A stretch of 64,000 bases of DNA from an uncultured Synechococcus sp. (GTDB lineage Bacteria; Cyanobacteriota; Cyanobacteriia; Phormidesmidales; Phormidesmidaceae): assembly GCA_937911865.1 (NCBI GenBank), contig CALDSK010000052.1:1-64000 (forward strand), read 5' to 3'. This document shows positions 56,027 to 64,000 of the stretch, piece by piece. The notes beneath the pieces are model-generated. The model did not search any database. It was not told the origin of the DNA and worked only from the letters and a program-made list of their open reading frames with translations. How positions within the stretch are numbered: position 1 is the stretch's first letter; the number at the start of each line of letters is the position of its first letter. A program made the position numbers and the translations under genes.

Positions 56027-56755
56027 CTATTCTTCGCCGGGCTCAACAATCCGCTGGAACAGGTAGCCTGTCCCTCTTGCGGTCAATATCAGTTCAGGAT
56101 TACTAGGGTCGTCTTCTAGCTTGGCCCGTAGTCTTGAGATGTGGACATCTACGACGCGAGTATCGACGTGGCGCTCAGGCGTGTAGCCCCAAACTTCCTG
56201 CAAAATCTCGGAGCGAGAGAACGGCTCGCCCGACCGGCTAACCAGCAGCTCTAGCAGACTGAATTCCATTCCCGTCAGCCGAATGCGCTCGTCGCCCTTA
56301 TAGACCTGCCGCTTATTAGTATCAATACGAATATTGTTAATTGTGATCACGCCCGAGCTGGGAATCCCCGAAGCGCCCGTTTTTTCAACCCGGCGCAAGA
56401 CGGAGCGGATTCGAGCCTCTAGTTCCTTGGGTGAGAAAGGCTTAACGACATAGTCATCAGCGCCTAGCTCTAGGCCGGTGATGCGGTCGGCCACGTCGCC
56501 GAGCGCCGTTAGCATAATGATCGGAATATCAGACTCTTTGCGCAGTTCCTGGCAGACGCCATAGCCATCGAGCTTAGGCATCATGACGTCCAATACAACG
56601 AGGTCTGGGATGGTGTTGCGGAACGTATCTAAAGCTTCTTCGCCGTCAGCAGCGGTTACCACGTCGTAGCCAATCATCGAGAGCCGAGTTTCCAGAATCC
56701 GACGAATACTGGCTTCGTCGTCAACAACCAGGATTTTTTCTTTAACGCTTTCCAA
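56027..56755 (-). CDS. rpaB: OmpR-family response regulator RpaB (Ycf27)
   Basis: 242 residues if translation starts at TTG (56755), giving an N-terminus ESVKEKILVVDDEASIRR, which matches RpaB length and start; the next in-frame ATG lies 29 codons upstream in sequence unlike the family. An AGGAG lies 11-12 nt before the TTG. The receiver has LVVLDVMMPKLDGYG with the phospho-Asp, ADDYVVKPFSPKEL, and the winged-helix output has RHVDTRVVDVHISRLRAKLE and ARGTGYLF. RpaB binds HLR1 motifs and represses or activates photosystem and high-light genes with the kinase Hik33/NblS. It is divergent from radA. Confidence 0.95.
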   Translation of the reverse strand: MESVKEKILVVDDEASIRRILETRLSMIGYDVVTAADGEEALDTFRNTIPDLVVLDVMMPKLDGYGVCQELRKESDIPIIMLTALGDVADRITGLELGADDYVVKPFSPKELEARIRSVLRRVEKTGASGIPSSGVITINNIRIDTNKRQVYKGDERIRLTGMEFSLLELLVSRSGEPFSRSEILQEVWGYTPERHVDTRVVDVHISRLRAKLEDDPSNPELILTARGTGYLFQRIVEPGEE

Positions 56756-57384
56756 GGCTCTGTAAACTCCTATAAAGTCGTGGCTAAAAGGTCGCAGCTC
56801 GTGGTTGCCTGGAGAAGATGCTTCTGAGTGTGTAAAGCCCAAATTTATGAAGCAAGTTCATGAAGGAAAGCAGGAGTCATACGAGTCAAAACGATTTAAA
56901 AGTTAATCACAAACATGATGTTTAGTTAATCACAAACGTGATGCTTAGCAACTAGCTCGCTTAAAAAACGTGCTGACAGCCCTTTTATCCACATAATTGT
57001 ATGCTTTATAACCAACCGAAAGCCATACGCCAAAAAGGCTTTCAAGGTTTCTTAAGGTTTGTGCCTAGATTGGTGTGGACTGATACAGATCGCTACAGCA
57101 CTGATTATTACTAGACTTTAAGGTTAAGAAAGTTAGCGTTTGAGAATCGAAAATCATTTTTTCATCTCACGTTTTCTGAAGAAATTAAAAGTGCTTTGCC
57201 GCTATATTTGCTAAGAAATGTATCAGAAATGACGGCTTCAAGGTTTGCTTTCTCAGACTATAAAGTTCGTTTGTACTATATTTGTCAAAGGCTCGTTTCT
57301 GTTCGTTCTTTTAATGTCGTTGACACATCAGCCTTCTTGATAGCAATCTTTCATTTCACGACTGACTTTCAGCGCTAGATTTTC
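56756..57384. other. intergenic region between rpaB and radA
   Basis: About 630 bp with no convincing gene, AT-rich. It contains the 23-bp tandem duplication at 56901-56946 and must contain promoters for both divergent genes. A TTGACA occurs at 57320-57325 but has no matching -10 element at normal spacing. Confidence 0.5.
56901..56946. repeat. 23-bp tandem duplication with palindromic core, candidate operator
   Basis: Two adjacent 23-bp units (56901-56923 and 56924-56946) match at 21 of 23 positions. The first contains a perfect 13-bp palindrome, AAACATGATGTTT (56911-56923); the second has it degraded. It lies about 150 bp upstream of the rpaB start. Confidence 0.75.
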
Positions 57385-58875
57385 ATGGCTAAAACTCGCT
57401 CCATTTATATCTGCAACGCCTGCGGTGCGGAATCTCGACAGCATTTTGGCAAGTGCCCTACCTGTAATACCTGGAACTCGCTAGTTGAGCAGGTGATAGA
57501 GGCTAAGGAGACGGCAAGCACGCGGCCTAGTATGAAGTCGCCAAGAGCGAGTAGCCGCCGAAAGAAGGCCCCGGCTCAACCTCGGCTTTCGCTGACGTTT
57601 AATCAGATTCAAGATCATCCGCAGGCACGTATTCCGTCAGGCTATCAGGAGCTAGACCGGGTGCTGGGTGGTGGCATTGTTCCGGGGTCTCTGGTGCTGT
57701 TGGGCGGCGATCCTGGCATTGGTAAGTCTACGCTGCTGTTGCAAACGGCCAATCAGCTGGCGAAAAATACGCCTATTTTGTATGTCTGTGCGGAGGAGTC
57801 GGGGCAACAGGTAAAGCTGCGATCGCTTCGTCTTGGCATTAATCAAGGCATAAATGCTAGTGGCCAAGATAACAAAAAGAGCAACAAGCGTAGCTCGTCG
57901 GACAACAACATTCTCGAAAATCTGTATCTGCTACCGGAAACCAATCTAGAAACCATTCTCGAAGAGCTAGATTCGCTGCGGCCAAAGGTCGCTGTAATCG
58001 ATAGTATTCAAGCGTTGTTCTACTCAGCGCTTACCTCTGCGCCAGGGTCTGTTGCGCAGGTGCGAGAATGCACTTCGGCGCTGATGCAGCTGGCAAAAAG
58101 AGAGAATATTTCGCTGTTTATTGTGGGGCATGTGACTAAAGAAGGGGCGATCGCAGGCCCAAAAGTGTTGGAGCATCTTGTAGATACGGTGCTGTATTTT
58201 GAAGGCGATCGCTTTGCCAGTCATCGCCTGCTGCGCTCTGTCAAAAATCGCTTTGGCGCCACTCACGAGCTAGGCGTGTTTGAAATGGTAGACAAAGGCC
58301 TAGAGCAGGTATTGAATCCCTCTGAGCTGTTTATGAGCAATCAAGATGAGAATGTACCTGGAGTGGCGACGATTGTGGCCTGCGAAGGTACGCGCCCGCT
58401 GGTGGTGGAGTTGCAGTCTCTGGTAAGCCCGACTAGCTACAGTTCGCCGCGGCGCTCGACGACGGGCATTGAACATAATCGGCTGTTGCAGATTTTGGCG
58501 GTGTTGGAAAAGCGGGTGGGCATTCCGCTCTCTAAGCTAGATGCTTATGTGGCCTCGTCAGGGGGCTTGAATGTGGGTGAGCCTGCGGCGGATTTAGGGA
58601 TTGCGGTGGCGGTGGCGGCGAGCTTTCGCGATCGCATTATCGATCCAGAGCTGGTGTTGATTGGTGAAGTGGGCCTAGGCGGACAAATTCGTCCGGTATC
58701 GCAGATGGAGCTGCGGCTAAAAGAAGCGGCAAAGCTTGGCTTTAAGCGGGCGCTGGTACCTAAAGGCCAGTCGCGAGGTGCCCTAGGGATGGAGGTGACA
58801 GAAGTGGGCCGGGTGGTGGATGCGATCGCCACTGCACTGGCCAACTCAACGGAGCACGATCCTCAGGCCGCGTAA
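57385..58875 (+). CDS. radA: DNA repair protein RadA
   Basis: 496 residues. The N-terminal C4 zinc finger is YICNACGAESRQHFGKCPTC. The RecA-like core has Walker A LLGGDPGIGKSTLL, Walker B-type VAVIDSIQAL and the RadA-specific KNRFG in RSVKNRFGATHE. The C-terminal Lon-like domain has the segment SSGGLNVGEPAADLGIAVA. RadA is a branch-migration helicase in recombination. It is about 40 residues longer than the usual 450, owing to a basic linker after the finger and a Lys/Ser/Asn-rich insert (about 155-170). Confidence 0.97.
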   Translation: MAKTRSIYICNACGAESRQHFGKCPTCNTWNSLVEQVIEAKETASTRPSMKSPRASSRRKKAPAQPRLSLTFNQIQDHPQARIPSGYQELDRVLGGGIVPGSLVLLGGDPGIGKSTLLLQTANQLAKNTPILYVCAEESGQQVKLRSLRLGINQGINASGQDNKKSNKRSSSDNNILENLYLLPETNLETILEELDSLRPKVAVIDSIQALFYSALTSAPGSVAQVRECTSALMQLAKRENISLFIVGHVTKEGAIAGPKVLEHLVDTVLYFEGDRFASHRLLRSVKNRFGATHELGVFEMVDKGLEQVLNPSELFMSNQDENVPGVATIVACEGTRPLVVELQSLVSPTSYSSPRRSTTGIEHNRLLQILAVLEKRVGIPLSKLDAYVASSGGLNVGEPAADLGIAVAVAASFRDRIIDPELVLIGEVGLGGQIRPVSQMELRLKEAAKLGFKRALVPKGQSRGALGMEVTEVGRVVDAIATALANSTEHDPQAA

Positions 58876-59007
58876 GCTATTTTTCAAAAGATTTGTTCAT
58901 GGAGCTTTTACACGTCTAGAATTGTTCGCCTGATGTATCGTGCAAACTTGATACTGGCCATACATCAAGATTAAATAGGAACGCAAACCCCCTTCAGGTA
59001 TTACGGT

Positions 59008-59913
59008 ATGACTATCGCGCAGCTCAACCAGGAATTCGGTATTGCTGGTCAAGTGGAAGTCGTAGAAGGGAAAGGCGGCTTTCCGGTGATTCAGGTGAGC
59101 AATGCGAAGGCGAAGGCAAAGATTTCAGTCTATGCGGCGCAGGTGCTGTCGTTTCAGCCGGAAGGTGAGCCTGATGATTTGATGTTTGTGAGCGAGAACG
59201 CCTACTACAAAACGGGTAAGGCTACCAAGGGCGGTATTCCGATTTGCTGGCCCTGGTTTGGCCCCGACCCGGAAGGAAAAGGCCGTGCCAGCCATGGCTT
59301 TGTACGCAACCGGCTGTGGCATTTGCTCAGTACGGAAGCGATGGCCAGCGGTGAGACGAAAGTGCGCTTAGGCGTATCGGCCACTGAAGAAACCAAGGCA
59401 ATTTGGCCCTATAGTTTTGAGCTGATCATGGAAGTTGTTGTTGGCAGTGAGCTAATGGTGACCCTGACTACCGAAAATACCGGTGACGAAGCGTTTTCGA
59501 TTACTCAGGCGTTTCACGCGTATTTCTTGACGGGCGATATTAGCCAGGTGAAAGTGCTAGGCCTAGAAGACACGACCTACTTAGATAAGGCAAACGGTGG
59601 CGAGGAGAAAACGCAATCGGGGGCGGTGACGGTAAGCGCCGAAGTCGATCGCATCTATACCGATGTCAAGCCAGTGCTGATGATTGAGGACGGCGAGAAA
59701 GGACGCGTTATCCGGATTTCTTCTGAAGGCAGTAAAACGGCGATTGTGTGGAATCCATGGATAGAGATTGCCGAGAAGATGGCGGATTTGGCCGCGCAAG
59801 ACTATCAGCAATTTATTTGTGTAGAGACTGCGAACGCTGTCGATGATATCGCTGAAGTTGCCGCTGGCGGTGAGTATCGATTGCGGGCTGTGTACGCCAT
59901 TGAGCGAGGATAA
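59008..59913 (+). CDS. D-hexose-6-phosphate mutarotase (YeaD-like)
   Basis: 301 residues of the aldose-1-epimerase fold. Landmarks are GGIPICWPWFGPDPEGKG, ASHGFVRNRLWHL with the catalytic His region, ITQAFHAYFLTGDI, the TYLDKANGG loop, and VWNPWIEIAEKMADLA with the C-terminal catalytic Glu in FICVETANA. It interconverts alpha and beta glucose-6-phosphate. Stand-alone gene. Confidence 0.93.
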   Translation: MTIAQLNQEFGIAGQVEVVEGKGGFPVIQVSNAKAKAKISVYAAQVLSFQPEGEPDDLMFVSENAYYKTGKATKGGIPICWPWFGPDPEGKGRASHGFVRNRLWHLLSTEAMASGETKVRLGVSATEETKAIWPYSFELIMEVVVGSELMVTLTTENTGDEAFSITQAFHAYFLTGDISQVKVLGLEDTTYLDKANGGEEKTQSGAVTVSAEVDRIYTDVKPVLMIEDGEKGRVIRISSEGSKTAIVWNPWIEIAEKMADLAAQDYQQFICVETANAVDDIAEVAAGGEYRLRAVYAIERG

Positions 59914-60077
59914 TCGATTCCTGAAAACAACGCTCTCGATAAGATGAGCACCACCTTTTAGCGCAACGTTAGACGAGGTAATCCCTAAGACAGGCTTTCT
60001 ACAACGGTTCAAAAGATACAGACTTTGAAAAGATTAAGCATAGTATTGAAGGTGTGTAGTCTATTGCCTGGTGTCCT

Positions 60078-60872
60078 ATGGCTAATCTCAATGCCGCTGA
60101 TCTAGAGGCTGATGTAACAGCGCCTGAATCGCTCAGCACCGAAGCACTAAAAGCACGAGTGCTGAGGCTGGTATCCTCTGGCGACGATGCGCCGATGAGC
60201 AAAAAGGTGAAGTTCCTCAACGAACGTCTGTTGCCTTTGTTTCAAGTCTTAGCGTGCCGAAATCCCACGCCAGATCTCACGCAGCAGATTCCACTGGTTC
60301 AAGGAACCTGGCGCTCGGTGTGGTCTACCATTCCTTTTCAAGACATTTTGCCCGGTAGGGTGCACGAGCAGTCGTACCAGATATTTGCAGACAATGGCCT
60401 GTACGCTAACTTGGCTCGCTATCGACCGGGTCACAAAAAGCAGTGGCTAAGCTGGATCTCCAAGTGGCTGTTGAGCTACGACTTAATGATTGTGCAAACC
60501 TATGCTGTTGACCGCAAAGCCACAGAAGAAGGCGAACTAGAAACCGCGCCGTCCTGGGTGATCGAAAATGTGGGAATTCGCCAGGTGCTACGTTTTGGGC
60601 CCACGCCTTTGAGTGTGAAGGCTGCCAACGACTGGTTTCAATCTGCAATAACAGCCTACGAAAACAAGTCTGACCGCGAAGACGTTGCAATACCCACCGC
60701 AAGGGTGAGTCGATCGATGGAAAAGAAGTACGAGAAGGTGGCTAAAGCCAAGCCACAGCTGGAGCATCTGTACATTGACCGCGACTTTCGACTGGTTAAG
60801 TCGCTCAGAGAAAAGAATCAGCGTCCGTCGTACACCATCGCCGTACGGATAGAGGCTTCTGACAAAGCGTAA
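60078..60872 (+). CDS. PAP/fibrillin-like hypothetical protein
   Basis: 264 residues, soluble. A helical N-terminal region (about 1-60, STEALKARVLRLVSS) is followed by a block typical of plastid-lipid-associated PAP/fibrillin domains (QGTWRSVWSTIPFQDILPGR, then YANLARYRPG) and a beta-rich second half (APSWVIENVGIRQVLRFG). The C-terminus reads HLYIDRDFRLVKSL. The later D-D-RLVK-L pattern also fits that family, whose members bind lipids around thylakoids. The assignment is tentative and by pattern only. Confidence 0.55.
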   Translation: MANLNAADLEADVTAPESLSTEALKARVLRLVSSGDDAPMSKKVKFLNERLLPLFQVLACRNPTPDLTQQIPLVQGTWRSVWSTIPFQDILPGRVHEQSYQIFADNGLYANLARYRPGHKKQWLSWISKWLLSYDLMIVQTYAVDRKATEEGELETAPSWVIENVGIRQVLRFGPTPLSVKAANDWFQSAITAYENKSDREDVAIPTARVSRSMEKKYEKVAKAKPQLEHLYIDRDFRLVKSLREKNQRPSYTIAVRIEASDKA

Positions 60873-61099
60873 ATTGAGCCGATAGAGTTGTCCCTATCGT
60901 GTTGTCTAGTGGTTGGTATCTACAGCTACTGGCTAAGTTCTGGTTCCCGAAAGCCGTGTGTATTAGCAAACTGTTATGAGGTATCAGAATTTGTTGTTGC
61001 TTCCGTGAAGTTACTGAACATTCGCTAAGCCTTGGTGTCAGGGAGATATAGCTTAGGTATATACCGTCGCTAATCAATACCCCCTTGTAACTTACGTAA

Positions 61100-62239
61100 A
61101 TGCAAACAAACCTCCTGAAAGTCCTCACGACGAAAAAAGAACAGCTCGCGGGCGATCGCCTAGTCATCGTTGACTCAACTGTCTATATGACGCTGATTTT
61201 CGTAGCTGTTGTCTTGCTGCTTCACCACGTCAACTACACGACAGATTACCTATGGGAAGTCACCCATCGCTTTTTTAATCCCTATGAAATTCGTATAGAC
61301 AAGCTGCTGCAAAAGTTTGCAGTGGGCGGCTTCTTGTTGCTCTCAGGCTACAAGCTCTCCATTTCAAAGCTTTCTGAGCCAGCAGGACAGTTTTTAATCA
61401 ATCGCATTAAGCGAATTTATCCGCTTTATCTAATAGCGATATGGGTTTTTTCCTTTAGTGCCTATCCGTATCTGGCAGGAGAGATGCCTTCGCGCCCCAA
61501 CCTGATGGTTCATATTTTGGGTTTGCAGTCGGTTTTTCCAAACTTGTTTCAGACTAATTTTTTGACGATTTGGTTTGTGAGTACGCTTTTCTGTTGCTAT
61601 CTGTTATTTCTTTGGCTAAGAAAGTATTTGCGAAGAAGTTCAGCCTTTTTGATTCGAGTTGCGCTGTTTTTAGTTGCGACCGCACTTATTCGTCAGATCG
61701 CTGGAACCTATAACATTGCTGCCTTTACAGAGGACTTCGATACATATACGCTCTTCTTCTGTAGCGGCATGCTGTGCGCTCAGCACCGCGACCGGCTTGC
61801 CCGTATTACCCGTATGAATAAATGGGCGCTAGCGGGTACGTCAATTGTGTCAACGGTTCTCCTAGTTGCCTTTAGAATCTACCATCCTGACAACAGCCTG
61901 TTTGGCAGTGCGGCAGTGGGCTATCTCTTCAATATTGTCGCTATTTTGGGCAGTGTGCTGCCCGTACACCTCTTACTGCTTACCGCTGGCTCGAAGCTCA
62001 AGGTGCGTTCCAAAGTCGCCCGGTTGATGGGAAAAATGACCGCTGCCTCCTACTGCGTATTTTTGTTCCATCGTCCCATCTGGACAGCGCTAGCTCAGCT
62101 GTGGAATCAGCCTTCATATCTTCAGTCCATATTTATTCTTGGCTTTGGCATTCCGCTGATTTTTGTTGTTAGCTATTGGGCTCAAACCTTTTACAGCCAG
62201 GCTGTGCTCAGCCGTCGTCGGATACGTACTGGGCTGTAA
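61100..62239 (+). CDS. acyltransferase-3 family membrane protein
   Basis: 379 residues with about ten hydrophobic helices. Near the N-terminus is LLLHHVNYTTDYLWE, where acyltransferase-3 proteins carry their conserved His, then KFAVGGFLLLSGYKLSISKL and NRIKRIYPLYLIAIWVF, typical of the family (RR--R--P-Y). The C-terminal helix includes KMTAASYCVFLFHRPIW. Such proteins transfer acyl groups to sugars of exopolysaccharide, LPS or peptidoglycan; the substrate here is unknown. A 16-bp tandem repeat follows the stop. Confidence 0.85.
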   Translation: MQTNLLKVLTTKKEQLAGDRLVIVDSTVYMTLIFVAVVLLLHHVNYTTDYLWEVTHRFFNPYEIRIDKLLQKFAVGGFLLLSGYKLSISKLSEPAGQFLINRIKRIYPLYLIAIWVFSFSAYPYLAGEMPSRPNLMVHILGLQSVFPNLFQTNFLTIWFVSTLFCCYLLFLWLRKYLRRSSAFLIRVALFLVATALIRQIAGTYNIAAFTEDFDTYTLFFCSGMLCAQHRDRLARITRMNKWALAGTSIVSTVLLVAFRIYHPDNSLFGSAAVGYLFNIVAILGSVLPVHLLLLTAGSKLKVRSKVARLMGKMTAASYCVFLFHRPIWTALAQLWNQPSYLQSIFILGFGIPLIFVVSYWAQTFYSQAVLSRRRIRTGL

Positions 62240-62257
62240 GCTAAGAAGCTAAAAGAG

Positions 62258-62305
62258 CAAGATGCTCGAAGAACAAGATATTCAAAGAACAAGAGACTCA
62301 AAGAA
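62258..62305. repeat. 16-bp tandem repeat, 3 units
   Basis: CAAGATGCTCGAAGAA, CAAGATATTCAAAGAA and CAAGAGACTCAAAGAA are adjacent between two convergent genes. A fourth partial unit follows. Confidence 0.9.
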
Positions 62306-62335
62306 CAAGATCCTACCACTCAGATATTTATGCCA

Positions 62336-62884
62336 TCACTGTAATGCCCACCTGTGATGGCAGGTCCACTGACCTGCCGTGTCTCTTTCATAGAGTCGAA
62401 GCTCCCACATGACGGGCGCAGCGATATCGATTAATTGACTGGCTAACTGTTGGAGTTTGCGTTGATCGCTCGGATTAAAGTCGTAGGCCAGGCTCAGATG
62501 CAGCCAATCTTTTAGTCTCAAATTCTCTTGTCGTGTGGGTGAATTTGCCAGCGCTGCAACGGTTGTAACGAGGTGTTTTAGGGCTTCTGCTCTTAAAGCA
62601 AGGCCGTGCCAACCGTCTCGAAATACCATGTCGGTGACGGTAATAGGTAGATTGATATCCAAATTGGCACGCTGGCTGCGGTGATGGTGTAGAGCCGTTT
62701 CTATCGCTTGAGCGTAGTAAGGGACGGCGCTGGCCTCATCTTTGAAAAATCCGGTGAGCGTGCAGTGTGGCATATAGGCGTGGGCCGCGTTCGGGCCGCA
62801 GGCCTGCTGGCTCTTATGTAGATAGTCTTCAATCTGTGCTGCTAGTGGGCCAACTGGGCAGGCGTAGAGAATCAGTGATGTCAT
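62336..62884 (-). CDS. 2H phosphoesterase (2'-5' RNA ligase-like)
   Basis: 182 residues. The two His-x-Thr/Ser motifs that define the 2H superfamily are PHCTLTGFF (about residue 40) and LHLSLAY (about residue 130). The fold order and length fit the LigT/cyclic phosphodiesterase group, which act on 2',3'-cyclic phosphates of RNA or nucleotides. It lies about 20 bp after the DUF1517 gene on the same strand, so the two may be co-transcribed. Confidence 0.8.
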   Translation of the reverse strand: MTSLILYACPVGPLAAQIEDYLHKSQQACGPNAAHAYMPHCTLTGFFKDEASAVPYYAQAIETALHHHRSQRANLDINLPITVTDMVFRDGWHGLALRAEALKHLVTTVAALANSPTRQENLRLKDWLHLSLAYDFNPSDQRKLQQLASQLIDIAAPVMWELRLYERDTAGQWTCHHRWALQ

Positions 62885-62904
62885 GACTGCTCAGAGAAAT
62901 AATT

Positions 62905-63939
62905 TTAGCCTTCTCCAATCGATCGCTTTGTGTGAGCAGCTAGGTGGGTGAGGCGACACAGGTTCGGGTAGTCTTCTTTTAAATCTGTAGCGGTTAGGAT
63001 CTCTTTCTTTTTTTGAGGCGACCAGAGGAGTTCGTATTTGAACAGGTAGCCACGCTCTATGACCTGCAACTGCTTTAATGTGTTCGCCAACTGATCGGCT
63101 GACTCAATGCCATTTAGCAGGGGCTGGTCGTCCGCCGTTCCGACAATCAGCGTCACGACAAGGTAATTTTCGTCATCATCTAAATCGTCTGATGCCTTTG
63201 CCTCTTTTGATCCACTCGGAGAAGCCTGGTTGTACTGAATGTTGCCGTCTATGTTGACTAGCGACTCTACTTCGAACTTGCTACACTCGGCTATGGAAAG
63301 AGCCTCAAACTGACGCTTTCCCTGCTCACGCGTAAACACTGTTTTGGATTTTCCGTGAGCATGCGTCCAGCTGTCTGACGCAGCTAATAACAGCTTTACC
63401 GTCTCTCTCAGGGCAGTGTAGAGGCCAAAGCTTGTCCTCCAGTCTTGCTCTGTGGCAATTTTATTAAGCGATCGCTTCGTCTCTCCGTAGTCATCTTTCA
63501 TCGCGACCTGAATCTGTGTCACCGTGACGATGTCGTTCTCTTTCTCGCTTCGCACCATGCTTTGAGAAGACTCATCTTCTGTCTCTTGTTGTTGTGACAT
63601 AAACGAGAAGAGAATCAGTATGCCAACCAGTGGTAACAGTATGTAGAGGCTAAGCTCGCCTTCTCCATTGTAAGTGCTGTCACTGCTATAAGCAGAGTTC
63701 CGGTTCGAAGAGCTGCCGCCAGAAGAGCTGCCTCCAGAAGAGCCAAAGCTCCCCCCGCTAGAGCGACCGCCAGACTGTGCTAAAGCCTGGGTCTGATGCT
63801 TCCAGTCAACTAGAAATGGCTCGTTTGCAGACCCTGTAGAACTGACCCGGGGTACGCCTATGCCGCCAACCACTATAAGCGTTGTTGCGACGGTCATAAG
63901 GCTTTGCGTCAGTCGCTTACGCGAAAATGGCTTAAACAT
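62905..63939 (-). CDS. DUF1517 family membrane protein
   Basis: 344 residues. A signal-like hydrophobic segment (LMTVATTLIVVGGIGVPRV) is followed by a Gly/Ser-rich stretch (GGRSSGGSFGSSGGSSS), then one transmembrane helix (LSLYILLPLVGILILFSFMS) and a cytoplasmic-type domain of about 220 residues including TVTQIQVAMKDDYGETKRSL and FTREQGKRQFEALSIAECSK. This is the DUF1517 layout found in cyanobacteria and plant chloroplasts; its function is not established. Upstream sequence to the window end contains no other gene. Confidence 0.88.
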   Translation of the reverse strand: MFKPFSRKRLTQSLMTVATTLIVVGGIGVPRVSSTGSANEPFLVDWKHQTQALAQSGGRSSGGSFGSSGGSSSGGSSSNRNSAYSSDSTYNGEGELSLYILLPLVGILILFSFMSQQQETEDESSQSMVRSEKENDIVTVTQIQVAMKDDYGETKRSLNKIATEQDWRTSFGLYTALRETVKLLLAASDSWTHAHGKSKTVFTREQGKRQFEALSIAECSKFEVESLVNIDGNIQYNQASPSGSKEAKASDDLDDDENYLVVTLIVGTADDQPLLNGIESADQLANTLKQLQVIERGYLFKYELLWSPQKKKEILTATDLKEDYPNLCRLTHLAAHTKRSIGEG

Positions 63940-64000
63940 AGCAGCGATACATCTCTAAGACTGAACGCTATATTCATCACGTTTAATATCAGCTATTCCT

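Noticed and set aside
57196..57378. 60-codon frame just upstream of radA
   Set aside because: AT-rich promoter-region sequence with no ribosome-binding site or family resemblance.

Overview
The window is chromosomal DNA from a cyanobacterium. The clearest signs are an RNA polymerase beta' subunit split into rpoC1 and rpoC2, with a long insertion in rpoC2; the conserved order hisD / rpsT-tatD-rpoB-rpoC1-rpoC2; an RpaB (Ycf27) response regulator; an LL-diaminopimelate aminotransferase; PatA-type and DUF1517 proteins; and many HIP1 octamers (GCGATCGC). The genus cannot be fixed from sequence alone; a filamentous Leptolyngbya-like or related lineage is only a guess. There are no rRNA or tRNA genes, CRISPR array or intact insertion sequence that I can see.

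Layout: 1-2.8 kb, two large membrane proteins meeting tail to tail. 3.1-5.9 kb, a Ser/Thr kinase with TPR repeats, followed by about 200 bp of gene debris (a kinase-like scrap and an IS6/IS240 transposase scrap). 5.9-9.0 kb, a bacteriophytochrome-type hybrid histidine kinase. 9.6-17.1 kb, dapL, a HAD phosphatase, an unrecognised 56-residue membrane protein with its own promoter and terminator candidates, a PAS-GGDEF-EAL protein and an SbcC/Rad50-like ATPase. 17.4-20.2 kb, a caspase-like / STAND ATPase membrane protein, followed by 1.3 kb of AT-rich DNA with no convincing gene. 21.6-25.3 kb, small hypotheticals, a quinone oxidoreductase and hisD. 25.5-37.1 kb, the rpsT-tatD-rpoBC1C2 block. 37.2-38.0 kb, an inositol-monophosphatase-like protein.

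38.1-50.0 kb is the most distinctive region. A PatA-type regulator is divergent from a five-gene chemosensory operon: receptor, hybrid CheA with four HPt domains, CheB, CheR with TPRs, and a double CheW. Both adaptation enzymes are present, and the parts list resembles Wsp/alternative-function chemosensory systems more than the classical cyanobacterial Pix/Pil clusters. 50.2-55.9 kb holds a Gly/Glu-repeat lipoprotein, an AI-2E family permease, a DUF2288 protein and the lipid operon plsX-fabH-fabD-plsC. 56-64 kb holds rpaB, radA, a hexose-phosphate mutarotase, a PAP/fibrillin-like protein, an acyltransferase-3 membrane protein, a 2H phosphoesterase and a DUF1517 protein.

A second theme is short tandem repeats: at about twenty unrelated places, two to five copies of a 12-28 bp unit sit in intergenic DNA or in protein linkers. 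Inside genes the units are 12, 15 or 18 bp (frame-preserving); outside genes they also take 13, 16, 17, 23 and 28 bp. They look like independent local duplications filtered by selection on reading frame.
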